DNA of 64,000 nucleotides from Gaertneriomyces semiglobifer (taxonomy: Eukaryota; Chytridiomycota; Chytridiomycetes; Spizellomycetales; Spizellomycetaceae): NCBI GenBank assembly GCA_025558075.1, contig JAHLKF010000006.1, forward strand, positions 310,001-374,000, in the 5' to 3' direction. Position 1 is the stretch's first letter; every line of letters starts with the position of its first letter. The notes under the pieces were generated by a model. The model searched no databases. It saw only the letters and a list, made by a program, of their open reading frames with translations, and was not told where the DNA came from. The translations under genes and the position numbers were made by a program. Positions 50,400-62,062 of the stretch are shown here, piece by piece.

Positions 50400-52121
50400 C
50401 TAGTACGTTCCAAAGTAGCGATCTATAAGTCGAACGACAGAAGCTATGAATTAGCCGAACTGTTAGCATAAAATAAGAAATGTACCACGCACCGCCAAAG
50501 TTGCCGAATCCCGGCACAATGAATCCTTGATCGTTCAGCTCCTGATCTACTTCAGCAGTGACAATTCGTATGTCTGGGAATGCATTTGCGATAGCATGAA
50601 GACCAAGTGGTGCAGCGATCAGAGATAGGAATATAATGTGGGATTGCGGTACGTCATGATCAAGGATGACACGGATGGCCATCAAGGCTGCAGCACCTGT
50701 TGTTGCCAGCGCACACGAGGCACACATGAGAAATTAGTAAACACTACGACAGCGTAGCTCCAAATATCAGCGCTTCTATGCATGGCCTGTACCACTTACC
50801 AGTTGCAATCTGTGCATCGGAAATTAAGACATATCTTTGTGAAATATCGCCTGGGAGTTTGCAGAAATGGAGCTGCGGCTCACCCGTGGCAGGGTCTGTT
50901 TGGATCAAGATCTTTCCAATGGGAATATCTTTGACAACCGAACGCAACCCGCGCTCCATGGTGGCCCCACTCCGGATGATACTGACCCCGCACACCATCC
51001 CGTTGCTCTGTAATCCAGAATAACTTTTATCTATCGGTGTAGTGACAGTAATGGGACTGAAGGGCAACTCGGCTAAGCCACGTTCGACAATAATACGTGA
51101 AAGTCGCTCAGCATAGAAAATGAAGTCGTCACGATGTGTGCTTTTGTCACGAATAATGGTGAGAAGCGCCTTTAGTTCCGACGTCTGCTTCAGAAGCCGA
51201 AGGGTGGACGGAAGACCAGATTTCCTCGCAAGAGCTTTGAGCGCAACCTTGAGACTAAGCCCACGCTCGTTGAGTTGTCGGGCCAAGTGCTTGGTGATAA
51301 CGTCGATGGCTGCAACATTGTCCAAACCACGTGGGATAATCACATCGGCATACTTCATGGTTGGATAAATGTGTTCATCGAAGGCAGGCTTTACGAACTT
51401 TTCATACTGTTGTAACACGCCACGGATATCGCGGCCTCTCTCGGCGATATCCCGTTTCAGACGACGAGCAAGCCGGACATCAGCGTCGGTATCCACAAAA
51501 ATCTTCAAATCCATCAAATCCCGCACTTTCTTGTCATACAGAGCAAAGATGCCTTCAAATACGACAACGTTGGCACCGTATACCGTTTGCGTCTTGTCAA
51601 GACGGTTATGTGTATTGAAGTCGTAGATTGGCACGTCCACTTTATTGCCTCTTTTCAAGTTCAGCAGCGTTTGGTACAGCGATTCGTAGTCGAATGCGTT
51701 CGGATGGTCGAAGTCGTATTCATTCTGATGTGCGAGGGCGGATTGTTCCGGGTTAAGGGGCTTGTAAAAGGAGTCCATGGAGAGAAGAACAACCTGTCGC
51801 ACATCCCATTAGCACGATTTCAGGACTTGAATGCAGCATATGAAGATACAGAGTGTCACATACCCATGGCACACCTAGGTTTCTGATAATACGCGCAGAA
51901 ACACTGGTCTTTCCACTGGCACTTCCACCGGCCATGCCAATGATAAATGGTTCAATGGGTGTCCCATCGATGTTATACCTGAGAACATAACCCAACGCAT
52001 TTAGCGGACGGAGCAAGAATTTAGCATAAATGAACTGGACAACTCACCAGGGAAATCTCCCCGCGGACATGAATGTGGAAACTTTCCGCGAAGGTAGCGG
52101 TGGAGTTTGAACGTTAGACAT
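50400..52121 (-). CDS. Uridine kinase / uracil phosphoribosyltransferase fusion
   Basis: This is the UCKL1/Urk1 type of pyrimidine-salvage protein. The first exon (MSNVQTPPLPSRK to FPW) splices to YNIDGTPIEPFIIGMAGGSASGKTSVSARI, the uridine-kinase P-loop. VVLLSMDSFYKPLN, EYDFDHPNAFDYE and VVFEGIFALYDKKVRD complete the kinase part. The UPRT-like half has LPGDISQRYVLISDAQIATGAAALMAI and the closing GFGNFGDRYFGTY. The PRPP-loop residues differ from free UPRT (SDAQIATGAA instead of DPMLATGGS), so transferase activity is doubtful, as in other UCKL1 proteins. The start is the first in-frame ATG. Confidence 0.94.
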
Positions 52122-52714
52122 CTGTATGGACAGCGTTTGCGTTGTCGTACTGGCCTCCTCCACTCTCCAATGTTTCTCAACGATATAACCTTGTTTGCTG
52201 TTACGGCGTTCGTCGCTAATCCTCAACTTTTTACTTGTGATCGATAACGCGGAGCTGCGAACGTGAAGGCTTTAGCACCTCCACGTCTTCATTCCTTCAT
52301 ACAATGGTAAGAACAGACGGCGATGGAATGTCCTCACCATTGGCGCCCGCAATTACTTCCGCGATTAGTAGTGAGTCCAACGGGAACACAAGCACTGCCA
52401 GGTGACCTTGATGCAATAGAGTGGGCTATTCTATTGTCATGCGTGCACCACTGGTATGGAGCCATAATTCATTTATTCCTTCCACGACATGATGAAGAAG
52501 TTCGCCGATGTCGCTGACGACCTTGGTCACCTACTGGGTGAAGATCTTCTCGCTATGGTTCTCTTCTGTCCCGTGGGCAACCGCCGCGGAACGTCTAATG
52601 CGAAGCTGGATGATATGACGTTAGCGAGTCGGCCTCTACATATGTACACTAATTATTTGATCACATTTAATTAAATACAAGCCATATAAGCCGTCCATCT
52701 TCGGGACTTCCTTT
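52122..52714. other. Intergenic region upstream of the uridine-kinase gene
   Basis: A plus-strand frame at 52489-52674 (61 codons, MMKKFADVADDLGHLLGEDLL) has protein-like composition but no family or splice support. Otherwise the stretch is the promoter side of the uridine-kinase fusion gene and the 3' side of the ARID gene. Confidence 0.35.
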
Positions 52715-55364
52715 TCAAATGAGAACGACCTCTCCCAAAACCCTGCCTAATTGCGCGAACCTTCGATCGTGAACCCATTTCCACACCAGCTGACTTTCGA
52801 TAGTCATAAAGAGATGCTGATACCTTTCATCACCCAGGTCAAGACGCTCATCAACAGTGGCCGCGGGCTCGCAGGATTCATTATTGGCGCCGAGAGCCCC
52901 TTTCTCTGTGTCCAACAGCTTTTCTCCTTCCTGAACGACTTCTTCCGGTTGAGCCATCGGCTGCCCGTCGAATGGCTTCTCTGAGACAGGCGTATCCGTT
53001 TTGCTCAAACTTTTAATGGCACGGAACAGATTTCGCAGTACTAGCATGGCCGTTAGCGGGATACCGCTCGGCTCTTCGCTTGACGGAAGCTGCGCAAGGG
53101 ACTGCTGAAGAGCAAGGGCTAACGACGGGGGCAGCACATTGCCTGCCACGCTTCCAACTGAGGTCGCGGTGTCCGCAGCACCCGACGCATTCTTCTTTGA
53201 CGTGGTGGTTGTGGGTGGTGTGGTCAAATGCGTACCAAGATGTTTGACAATCTTGATCCGGCCAGCGTCTCTAACATTGCAGTGCCAAGTGCATTTACCT
53301 CCCCATCCACATTTCCATTCCCAGCCATCATCGGCATGCGGACTGTTCACGGGAAGCTCAGTTGATTGATCGATGTCCATGCGATCTGTCTTACGTATTT
53401 CTGATGGAATATGGGATTTCTGTAGGTGTTCGAATAAGCCTTGAAGTGACTGATACGATTCCTCACAGCTGGAAAAGCGACATGGATACGATTCCGATAT
53501 CTCCATAGATTCCGAAGTGGTTTCGACTGCTTCAGCCGTATTCTCCTCTGCGGTTGCCGATGATGCTGGCTGCTCTTTCTTTGTTATTGTGGCCACTGGT
53601 GCATTTGTTGATGTCGTACCACTAGTAGACGGTAAGGTGCTCGCGATCGCACTCGTTGATGCCTTCCGAAATCCAGCCCAACTCAAAAATTTCACAAAAA
53701 CCCTCAGGACGTTGAATCCGACACACTTCACGACCTTCTGTCCACCTATGCCATTCCCACCGGTAGTAAACTCGTAAAACCATTCCAGGACGCAGTTCAC
53801 AATGTCTTCATCCGGCACCAAAAGAAGCTCCAAAAATCGTTTCAAAATCGAATCAATGGTCTTCTCTGGTAATGAATGGATGATCTTTTTGTTTGCGTTG
53901 ATATTCAGCAGACGGGTCAGTGATGTGACGGAAGTCAGGATAATATACTTGTCGTCCGAAAAGGCGTGTTGATGCAATATAGTCAAGAAAAAGTCATTTT
54001 GACCACGAAGAAGGATATACGGCGTGATGTTTTCTAGAATGTCCAGGGCATTCGTTGTTATTTGTAGGTGTGGCAATGCAATAGATTTGGCAAGAATAGT
54101 GAGCAAGTCGTAAGATTTGGCTAGCATAAGGGCGTTGTCCGCATAAAACGACATATTCCTCAAAATATGCAAAGTCTGTAATGTCCGTTCTTCCCGCGTC
54201 TTATATTGGGCATCTGCAAACAGTTGCCTCAAGTTCGTTTGAGTTGATACCGTCTCAATTAGTCCGTTGGGATGCTGAGTTATCGCCAAGTCGGAAAAGA
54301 AGCACGACAGATGGTCCAAGAGCGCTTCGAAGAGGCCAGGAAGCACTCCCAAAAAAAAGTTCCGAGAATACGAAAGTCGAATAAGCTTGTTGAATGCCCA
54401 ATCCACTTCGTTAGGCAAATCGGAGGATAAGGCTAACGTGAGACGATTTTTCCACGCTCCGTACAAGTACTTTTCATCGCGCCCGTCATCATCCGGGTTG
54501 ACCAAGATCATGTTTATCGCCGGTGGAGCTCTGGTTGGCTGAATGAGTTGCTGTAGCGGGGGCATGGAGCTGTTTTTACGGGTAGATTGTGGGGTACTCG
54601 CAGGTTTTGACGCGAGGGAGGCTTCTGCCATGGTACGTAAACGTTTGAAAAGTGGCTCATCCTGCCGTCGTCCAGAAGGCACTGGAGTGCTTGCAATGGA
54701 TCCAGGAGAGGCTATCGCGGCGGCTGCGGCAGCCGCTGCCCGGCGTTTCCCTCTGGTATCAGGACTACTCGGCGTTTCCGCTCTCGGAATAGGTGTCTCC
54801 GGAATAACACTCTTGACAGGCGGCGAGTTCCATAAGGGCGGAGGATGAGGAGGAGTAGGACTGTTTGGGGCAGAAACAGGCAGCATCGGAGCGTTCGGTG
54901 GGCCGTTTGGATAGTTGGCATGTTCCCAATCCAGCAAGTACTTTTGGTATACCTGTTTTATCACGTACGCACTATTTGTGCACGTCGAAGGAAGATTGAA
55001 CGGCTCCGCCATTCGTTTCCACCCTCTTGCTTGGGTCACAGCTTCGAAACCGCCAGCATCGATCACCCATTTGTAAATCTTGAGCATGTCCAATTTCTTA
55101 CCGCCCAGAACGGGTTCTCTTTGAAGTGCCGCCCTAAAGTACATGCGTAAGGCCACAGCCATCCGGATACACTAAAAAGGGCAATCCAACATACCCTCGC
55201 GCAAGCAGGAACTGCTCGAGATTGTTCATGAACGTCTCATACTCGTCAGTGCGCTCGATCACATCTTCGTAATCTGCTTTTGATCGTGGTCGTGCGACAC
55301 GAGTCGGCGTGGACACTAGTCCGAACGGATTGTAAATCTCGGATGACTGATTATCACCCTGCAT
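52715..55364 (-). CDS. ARID-domain chromatin remodeller subunit, RSC9/ARID2-like
   Basis: Two exons (55364-55195, 55133-52715) give 862 residues. The N-terminal ARID domain spans the intron: EYETFMNNLEQFLLARG, then EPVLGGKKLDMLKIYKWVIDAGGFEAV and ARGWKRMAEPFNLPST. A long helical, armadillo-like middle (about 230-480) follows a Pro/Ala-rich linker. A C2H2-like finger (CRFSSCEESYQSLQGLFEHLQKSH) and a second Cys-rich segment (WKCGWGGKCTWHC) lie further on. This order matches Rsc9/ARID2 of RSC/PBAF-type SWI/SNF complexes. It is divergent from CENP-A, 237 bp away. Confidence 0.85.
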
Positions 55365-55601
55365 CCTGAAAGCCTATGCCGGTTCCCTTGTTGAAGCTGC
55401 TGCAGGTTTAACAACGGTGTGTGAGGTGGAAATCACAGCTCGGCACGATGCGCGTTGGGTTTAGGGCTTTGAAATGAACATGCGAACTCGGACCAACCTC
55501 CGCGGAGGTGAGTATCGCTTGGCGACTATTCCGCTCACACGTTTACTCCTCATCAGCGGTTGCGTTGGAGGGAGGAAGAAGAAGGGTAGTAGCTTGCGGT
55601 C

Positions 55602-56042
55602 ATGGTGCGAACAGCTCCGGGCGGATCCTCGACGAATACACCCGGTCGTAAAAACCTTGCTCGCAAAACTGCCCCACAGCAACGACCACCACCGCCAGCC
55701 AGAAATCCTCCTAAACCGCATCGATATCGTCCTGGAACTGTTGCTCTTCGCGAAATTCGGAAATATCAGAAATCGACCAACTTATTGTTACGAAAACTTC
55801 CATTCGCGCGTCTGGTTAAAGAAGTTAGCGCTGACTTGAGTACTATGGAGTATACCGGTGGACAGCCGCCACGATGGCAGAGCACTGCCGTGCTTGCCCT
55901 TCAAGAAGCGAGCGAGGCGTTCATGGTGCATCTCTTTGAGGATGCTAATTTGTGTGCCATCCATGCGAAACGAGTTACAGTTATGCAGAAGGATATCCAA
56001 CTCGCTCGTCGGATCAGAGGGCCGTGGGGAGGTCTAGGATGA
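55602..56042 (+). CDS. CENPA: CENP-A (centromeric histone H3 variant)
   Basis: A single exon of 146 residues. The histone fold starts [31 protein letters not shown] and ends [19 protein letters not shown], clear H3 family. Loop 1 reads [31 protein letters not shown], longer than canonical H3, with Trp in the CENP-A position. The N-terminal tail (about 45 residues) is Pro-rich and lacks the H3 modification motif ARTKQTARKS. These features identify the centromeric variant that replaces H3 in kinetochore nucleosomes. SKP1 and this gene are the only kinetochore-linked genes here, but they are 55 kb apart. Confidence 0.95.
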   Translation: MVRTAPGGSSTNTPGRKNLARKTAPQQRPPPPARNPPKPHRYRPGTVALREIRKYQKSTNLLLRKLPFARLVKEVSADLSTMEYTGGQPPRWQSTAVLALQEASEAFMVHLFEDANLCAIHAKRVTVMQKDIQLARRIRGPWGGLG

Positions 56043-56321
56043 TGGATCAAATGCCATCTTCTCTTCCCATGAGCTGACAAGAAGCAGAAAATATTCCCTC
56101 CAAACGACGCTTATTATTAGCGGGAATACGCCTCTATTATTGTATATAGCTACTTCGATTCGATTACCTGACAAGCGTCCGTTCTACGAACTTCGGCCGG
56201 CTGTGAAGTTTTCACAAACTCTCAAACGTGCGGCGCAATATCAAATGGGTAACGAGAAACATGTACATGTATAACATCCGTATGAATCTACAAACTAGCA
56301 TCCATTAATGGGCGGCGGGTA

Positions 56322-58005
56322 TCAGTTAAAACCCTTTTTCTCGTGTACTCTTCTATGTCTTGAAACCTGATCTGGTCGAGCAAACCGCTTGGTACATTGT
56401 TCGACCGGGCACTTGAAAGGTCTCTCACCAGTGTGAACTCGAAGCTAACGAAGAAAAGCAAACCATTGTTAGATGCGAAAATTGGGTTCGCCGCAGGCAT
56501 CAACATGAGCTTACATGTTTAGTAAGGTTGCTACTCTCTGAAAATCGTTTCTCGCAACCATCCATTTTGCATTTGAAAGGTTTCTCCCCGGTATGCTTGC
56601 GCTTATGAATGGTCAACGCGCCCGGAATTGCAAATTGCTTGGCACATCCATCTTCTGGACACTTGTACGGCCTCTCGCCAGTATGTGTTCTCATATGTTG
56701 GGTCATAATACCACTCTCTGAAAATCGCTGCTTGCATATGGTGCACTGATAGGGTTTATCTCCAGTATGTGTCTGAATATGCCTCATCACCTTTTGGCGT
56801 TGATTAAACGGCTTCCCCTTTCGCTCGCAATTTTCCCAGCAACAGATATACTCGCTTTGACCAGATCCAATATGCTCTTCGGAGACATGGTTGGTGAGGT
56901 CGTCAAAGTTGGTGAAACGCGAGTTGCAGCCATTCCAGAGGCAACCATGGGGACGGGTAGTAAATGAGAGGGAGAGGTGGTCGCTGCAGAGATGCGCAAT
57001 CAAGTCGTCAATGGAAAAGAAGTCAGACAGCTTGCACAGCGCCCACTTGCAGGCGTGTATAAACCTGTTTGTCGATTGAATGTCTCGGGGAGAGTTATCT
57101 TCGGGGGACGTTGGTAAATCAGCGAGCTCCGCGGCGCAAGGCGTCCCCGTGTTGCTTTCCGCCACAGGTCTAACATGAGTTGATTCTAGCGGCATGTCCG
57201 TGGGAGTATGCTCCACGTCTATCGATGAATTGCTGGCATGACTGGACAGGGGGGTCTCAGTATTCAAAGTCCCGCTTTTACGTTTCCGAGGTTGATTGAC
57301 ACGGTTGGCAGATAAGTGCAGTTTAGAGATATGTGGCAATAGTTCGTCCGTTGAGCGGAACTGCGCTGTACATGTAGCCCACTTACAGCGTGCCTCATCC
57401 TCCGACGAAAGATGTCCATCAAGTCGAGGCAAGTCCGGAAAGCTCCTCATGTTCGGCGTCTGTGTGACTGCAGTAGTTAGTTGCTCTTCGTTAGCGTTGT
57501 ACGATGCCGATTGCACGGCGTCCGTGAACGTGTTACGGTCAGCAAGCATTGCGCGACGAAATCCCGCATAATCCAACTCCATCGGTTCAGAGTGAACAGG
57601 CTGTGTATGAATTCCAGTAACGCTTGGGGCAGGCGGTAGAGGATTTCCAGCTCCCACCCACGCATGGTCCACCAAGGTCGACTCTGACCCGGAACGCCTC
57701 AAATATTGACCAGCTGCTTCGTAAAACGGATCGAGGTGACCGGCCCCAGCAACAGGCGGGGGTAGCAGAAATGAAGGAGCCCCATCGGCTCGCACAGGAG
57801 GGAGTGGAGAAGGTCTGACATTTGGCAGACGGGCCAGAAGGGAATGATACTCTTTTAACACGTCCTGACAGACTTGGTTGTCGCATGAACCTGCGCAGTT
57901 GGGTAGTTCCTCGGAATGCTGCGGGCAATAATGTCAGGATCCATATGTCGCATTTGAGTGCTGAATGCGGCACGAAACCCTGTGACATCAAACGCTCACC
58001 TCCAT
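56322..58005 (-). CDS. Zap1-like C2H2 zinc-finger transcription factor
   Basis: Three exons (58005-58000, 57918-56515, 56444-56322) give 510 residues; the first codes only Met-Glu. A Cys-rich N-terminus ([14 protein letters not shown]) follows. About seven C2H2 fingers fill the C-terminal half. The first pair, with CKWALC and CLWNGC spacing, resembles the paired fingers before the DNA-binding array of Zap1. The last five form a standard array with HTGEKP/HTGERP linkers, ending [18 protein letters not shown]. Zap1 is the fungal zinc-responsive activator; this role is inferred from architecture only. It is tail-to-tail with CENP-A. Confidence 0.82.
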
Positions 58006-58515
58006 ATCTTCAACGATCGACTGATTTAATGTCGTCTCTTTCACATTTAAAATGTCTGCTTGCAACAAACCACCACTTCCAACTCCTTAACGTCTGCCTA
58101 CAATGCTGATATCAAATCTCTCACCACCACTGGGTAACTGATGGCCGGTCGCTCGTTGATGGCCTACTTTGTGTGTGTCAGAATTTATTGTTGGGCCAAA
58201 TTCCAAATGCATCCATTCTCAGTCACGCTTTGGGGACTCCCATTTCCCATATTTGGTAAGTAACATCACATGACACCAAAACATAATATTGATAAACAAA
58301 ATGGATGCCCTTATATGCTGAGAGGAACTTAAGGAGACAGTAGATGGTCGGTAGCAACGTATTGGGCATGAACGAGGGCGATTGGTAAAGTATTTCCATT
58401 TGCTGCATCAGCGTATCAGCTCGAACAACAAGGTCGCCTAGAGTGAGCTTGAAATATCTAATCCGAGCTACCTCTATAATCCAAAACAGCTGCTTGTCAC
58501 TCAATCTAAGGTTTC
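58006..58515. other. Upstream region of the Zap1-like gene
   Basis: A minus-strand frame at 58223-58504 (93 codons, MSDKQLFWIIEVARIRYF) starts at an ATG just after the transporter stop. It is hydrophobic-rich and AT-rich with no family match known to me; I leave it unassigned. No zinc-response-type site was recognised. Confidence 0.3.
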
Positions 58516-60875
58516 CTAATCCGACCGCTTGGCAGAGCGCGCAGTCTTTGTCATGAGGTCTTCGTCTTTCTTTGGCTTCCGCAAGCGCCAGTGGTGTTCA
58601 CTGAGGTTCTGTAGCCACTTGGCCCTTGGTCGAATGTAAATCACGAGCGTCGCGAGTCCAACCAGAACCGAAAGTACACCAACGACATAGTATCCGTCGC
58701 GGCTTACAACACACTGCCCGCCCGCGGACGCGCATTGCTGCTTGTAGGGCTCCGTATGGCATGGCGATATCTTGTCTGCACCAGTCGGCAACACACAAGC
58801 GGAGCTGGTAAACGCATCCACAGCCTATGCAACATTTGTATGTTTCGCGTAAGCGAGTAAGCATTCCATTGGTCTCAACAATGCGAACTTTACCTCTAGC
58901 ACGAAATATCGAGGCCATGTGCCGCCTAGATTACTTAAAGTGTTCAACTGGAATGGGAAATTAGTCAGAAACAAGAGCAATAGTAAGAGGGCTAGTGGCA
59001 TACCAGTGTCATGTACGTGCCGCCGATCATCGGATCGCTGATCCTGGTGAAAAAGCTCCCCATGCCTACAAACTGCACGGTACTCATGAAGGAGTTCAGG
59101 ACGGTAGCTGCCATGACTGCCCAGAAGTAGCCCGTGGTAGCACCTCCTTCGGGAAAAGATTTTACAAGAATCATGCCGGCGGCGGCAAAGGCGAGCCGAC
59201 CATAAAACGCGTACAGCCACTGCAGCTTGACATTAGCAATGAATGCTTGCAGTGTGTGACCGAAACACCTACAGGTTGAAGTGGTTCTCTGCCGCTGCTC
59301 CATTTGGCGGCGTAATACCCGAACAGGATTTGAAACGGAAAGTCGATCAGCACGCTAAGCGCCATGTCCTCCTTCTTGAGGCCTTTATCCAATAATTTAA
59401 GTGGTGTGACAGCTTCATTTGCAATAAATCCGATCTTTGCGACCAGTAAAAGCCCAATGAATTGCTTCATATCTGAGTAAATTAAAATCATCAAAACGTG
59501 CGCCCAGGGACAAAAAACACGGCTGGGACATACGTGGCATGCTACACACTTCCCAAATAGTCTTGTAGACCGTCTTGATATTTTCGACAGACTCTCTATC
59601 ATCAATGACCTGATATGTAGACTGGTGAATTGATGCATCCGATAGCTCCGATAGTGAGTGCTGAGACGGTCAGTACCTCTTTTTTGACAAAAATGAGATA
59701 GGCATTACAAAGCAGAAACATTGCGCCCCAGAACCGCATGTACCCGCCAAGTGCCAATAGCCCGACATCTTGCGGCGAGCTACGCAAATAAGCGTTGCTA
59801 TTGATGAGAGTGAGTACTCGAATCCGGTACCCAGCGAATGCCATCGAAAGAGCATACCAAAACTCCGGTGAATTGAGCGCCAAAAAAATTGTGAAGGAAA
59901 GAAAATAGCCTTCACACCACCGTTAGCCTAGTATTGTAACAGCTGCAGCTAGTGAAGCGTACCTGTATTGAGCCCAATTGTTTGGGCTGATGCACGCCGG
60001 AGCAGATGATAAATACACGAACTGAACATACGCAGAGCTGCGACAACATACCAGTCGATGCGTAACCCTGAGGGAGCCTATTTAGTTTTGTACAAAGACA
60101 CAATTCCGATAGTTGCCTTACCTTGTTTTCCTCCCGTAATAAGGTTAATGCCCAGCCATCCACGGCGATGTCTGCAGACGAAGGCATTGTCAATACAATA
60201 AAAATTGTCACCAACACACGGGTCGTAGGTACCTTGTGTCGCGCAAAGGGCCACGAGCAAAGTGAAAGTAACAGCCAAACTAGCTACTGGTAGATGTTCC
60301 TGAAAGTAGTGGTTAGTAACGCCTCGATACGTCCGCAAAGGGTCGGTCACATACTTGCTGCAATATGCCGTCTATCTGGGTGCCTAGGACCAAAAGCCAA
60401 ATGCCGGTGACAAATTGAATGGGAACTATCCAAGATTTCCTTCTTCCCAACCATTTAAAGTATACCGAGTCGACGAGCGGGGACCATAGAAGCTGTTTGC
60501 GCAGAGTCAGTAACTGCATGCATCCATTACGCACCAACAAAATGAGATAACCTTCAAGGAGTACGGGTACGATGATAATGAAAAGAGTGCAATGTCTCCA
60601 TAACTTAATTTGGATTTCAAAAGAAACGGTATTGCGCCAAAGCTGAGTCCTAGTGGCACTCCTTGAAGAAGATCTGGAAATCAGTCGTGTACAGAAGGTC
60701 AGCGCTGATGGTGGCCGGGTGCGTCAAGCTGGTGCAACTTACAAAGGCACACCAGGAGCACGATGTTTCCAGCATCTTTATAAAGGTCTGCTGGGCTGTT
60801 GGAGCCAGAATCTTTTCTCCGGCTGCCCGGATCTTTTCCTTCTTCGAAGCCTTCGGTAGGCACTAACTTCCCCAT
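58516..60875 (-). CDS. Acetyl-CoA transporter, SLC33A1/AT-1 type
   Basis: SLC33A1 moves acetyl-CoA into the ER lumen for protein and lipid acetylation. Many exons carry family motifs in order: LLWSPLVDSVYFKWLGRRKSWIVP near helices 2-3, ALCATQ joined to DIAVDGWALTLLREENKGYASTG, then TGYFL-type and SPEFW segments, and a C-terminal region ending near 58516 with a charged KKDEDLMTKTARSAKRSD tail. About ten to twelve hydrophobic helices are seen. The N-terminus is uncertain: the frame is open to 61076 with protein-like residues (STREPLLPTSGHSH) but no ATG; the first ATG is at 60875. An upstream exon is likely. Confidence 0.88.
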
Positions 60876-62062
60876 ATTGATGATGAGAGAATGACCTGGC
60901 GCTACAGATCCGTCGCCAGCGTTACTGTGAGAGTGGCCACTCGTCGGCAACAGAGGTTCCCTCGTTGATGCTTCCCGTGCAGGAGGTTCGAAAATACCGG
61001 ATGCCAGGGTGACTTCGTTATATCTATGTGAAGTGTATCTATTTACGCTTGTTGGCGCTTCTTGTGACTTTCGCAAATAAGAGTGTTAGGTCGACCCTGT
61101 CGTGTTGAGCCAACATTAACAACTTGAGAACGAAGACACGACACATGGCAGAATGGACTTTAGGAGGGCTGCGAACGTCTGGGCATATATAGCTCTTCTA
61201 GCTCATTGAGCGGGTCAGAGATTAGACTTGCTTAAATCTGCTCTCGTAAGGATACGCCATCTTTCAACAAAGGTTGCCACAGAATTGCTTTGCAACTGAG
61301 AGCTGACAATGCGACTCCGTGGACGTGATTCGTTCCTCCTCCTCGCGCTAATCATGCGACGGCATATTTCAGAGCGGTGTCAACTCTGTAATGGAGAGAG
61401 GTGCCCCTGGACCGGATATGGTTGACTTGTCCCTACGAATGTGGTTTACCTGGAGGTTATGTTCGTGCATTCAGGATCCACTGTTCAGAGTTAAGATCTC
61501 GCCGGCGGCTGTTCGACGTTCCGCTCTGCTGCCTCATCCAGTTTATTCTCCTTTCAAGGTACAATAGTTTCTACCTGAGGAATCATCACCGCAAGGTCTT
61601 GCTTCACGTTCCTTTCTCTCAGTTGTTACCACGCCAGGCTTCAAGCTGATGCTCTCGCAAGAGATGCCATATTCATGTGGAGCCAAGCTATTTAGAGTCT
61701 TGTCCCAATGGATAGTATGCCAGTACAGGGTTGTCGGATGGGACGCCTATGCGCCCTTCATCGACCAACTGAGTGGGAAAGTATTACGTGGACAGAGACT
61801 GGAGCCGTTTCGCATATTCGCATCACTTGAGCGGGATCTCGTTGGTGCATGCAGTTAAGGTGTTCTTCTGTTGAGTGAATAATACCACCGGTGAACGCGA
61901 GCGCAAGATCGCCTACCACTTCCAGTTCTCTGGGTTGGAGATGATGTCGCAGATGATGGGTAAAGTCACATGTTATTGTATCTGATATTATGGCATACAA
62001 CCTCCACATTTATGGTCTTCAGACCTCAATTCGAGACGATCTTTGTACAAAGTTCCAGTCAT
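60876..62062. other. Upstream region of the acetyl-CoA transporter
   Basis: The left part (60876-61076) is open in the transporter frame. From 61077 to 62062 no gene is supported; plus-strand frames at 61401-61649 and 61649-61858 are shadow-like. Confidence 0.4.

Noticed and set aside
52489..52674. 61-codon plus-strand frame
   Set aside because: Protein-like composition alone is too weak at this length; no splice or family support.
58223..58504. 93-codon minus-strand frame after the transporter
   Set aside because: No recognisable motif, AT-rich composition, and it lies in the likely 3' UTR of the transporter.
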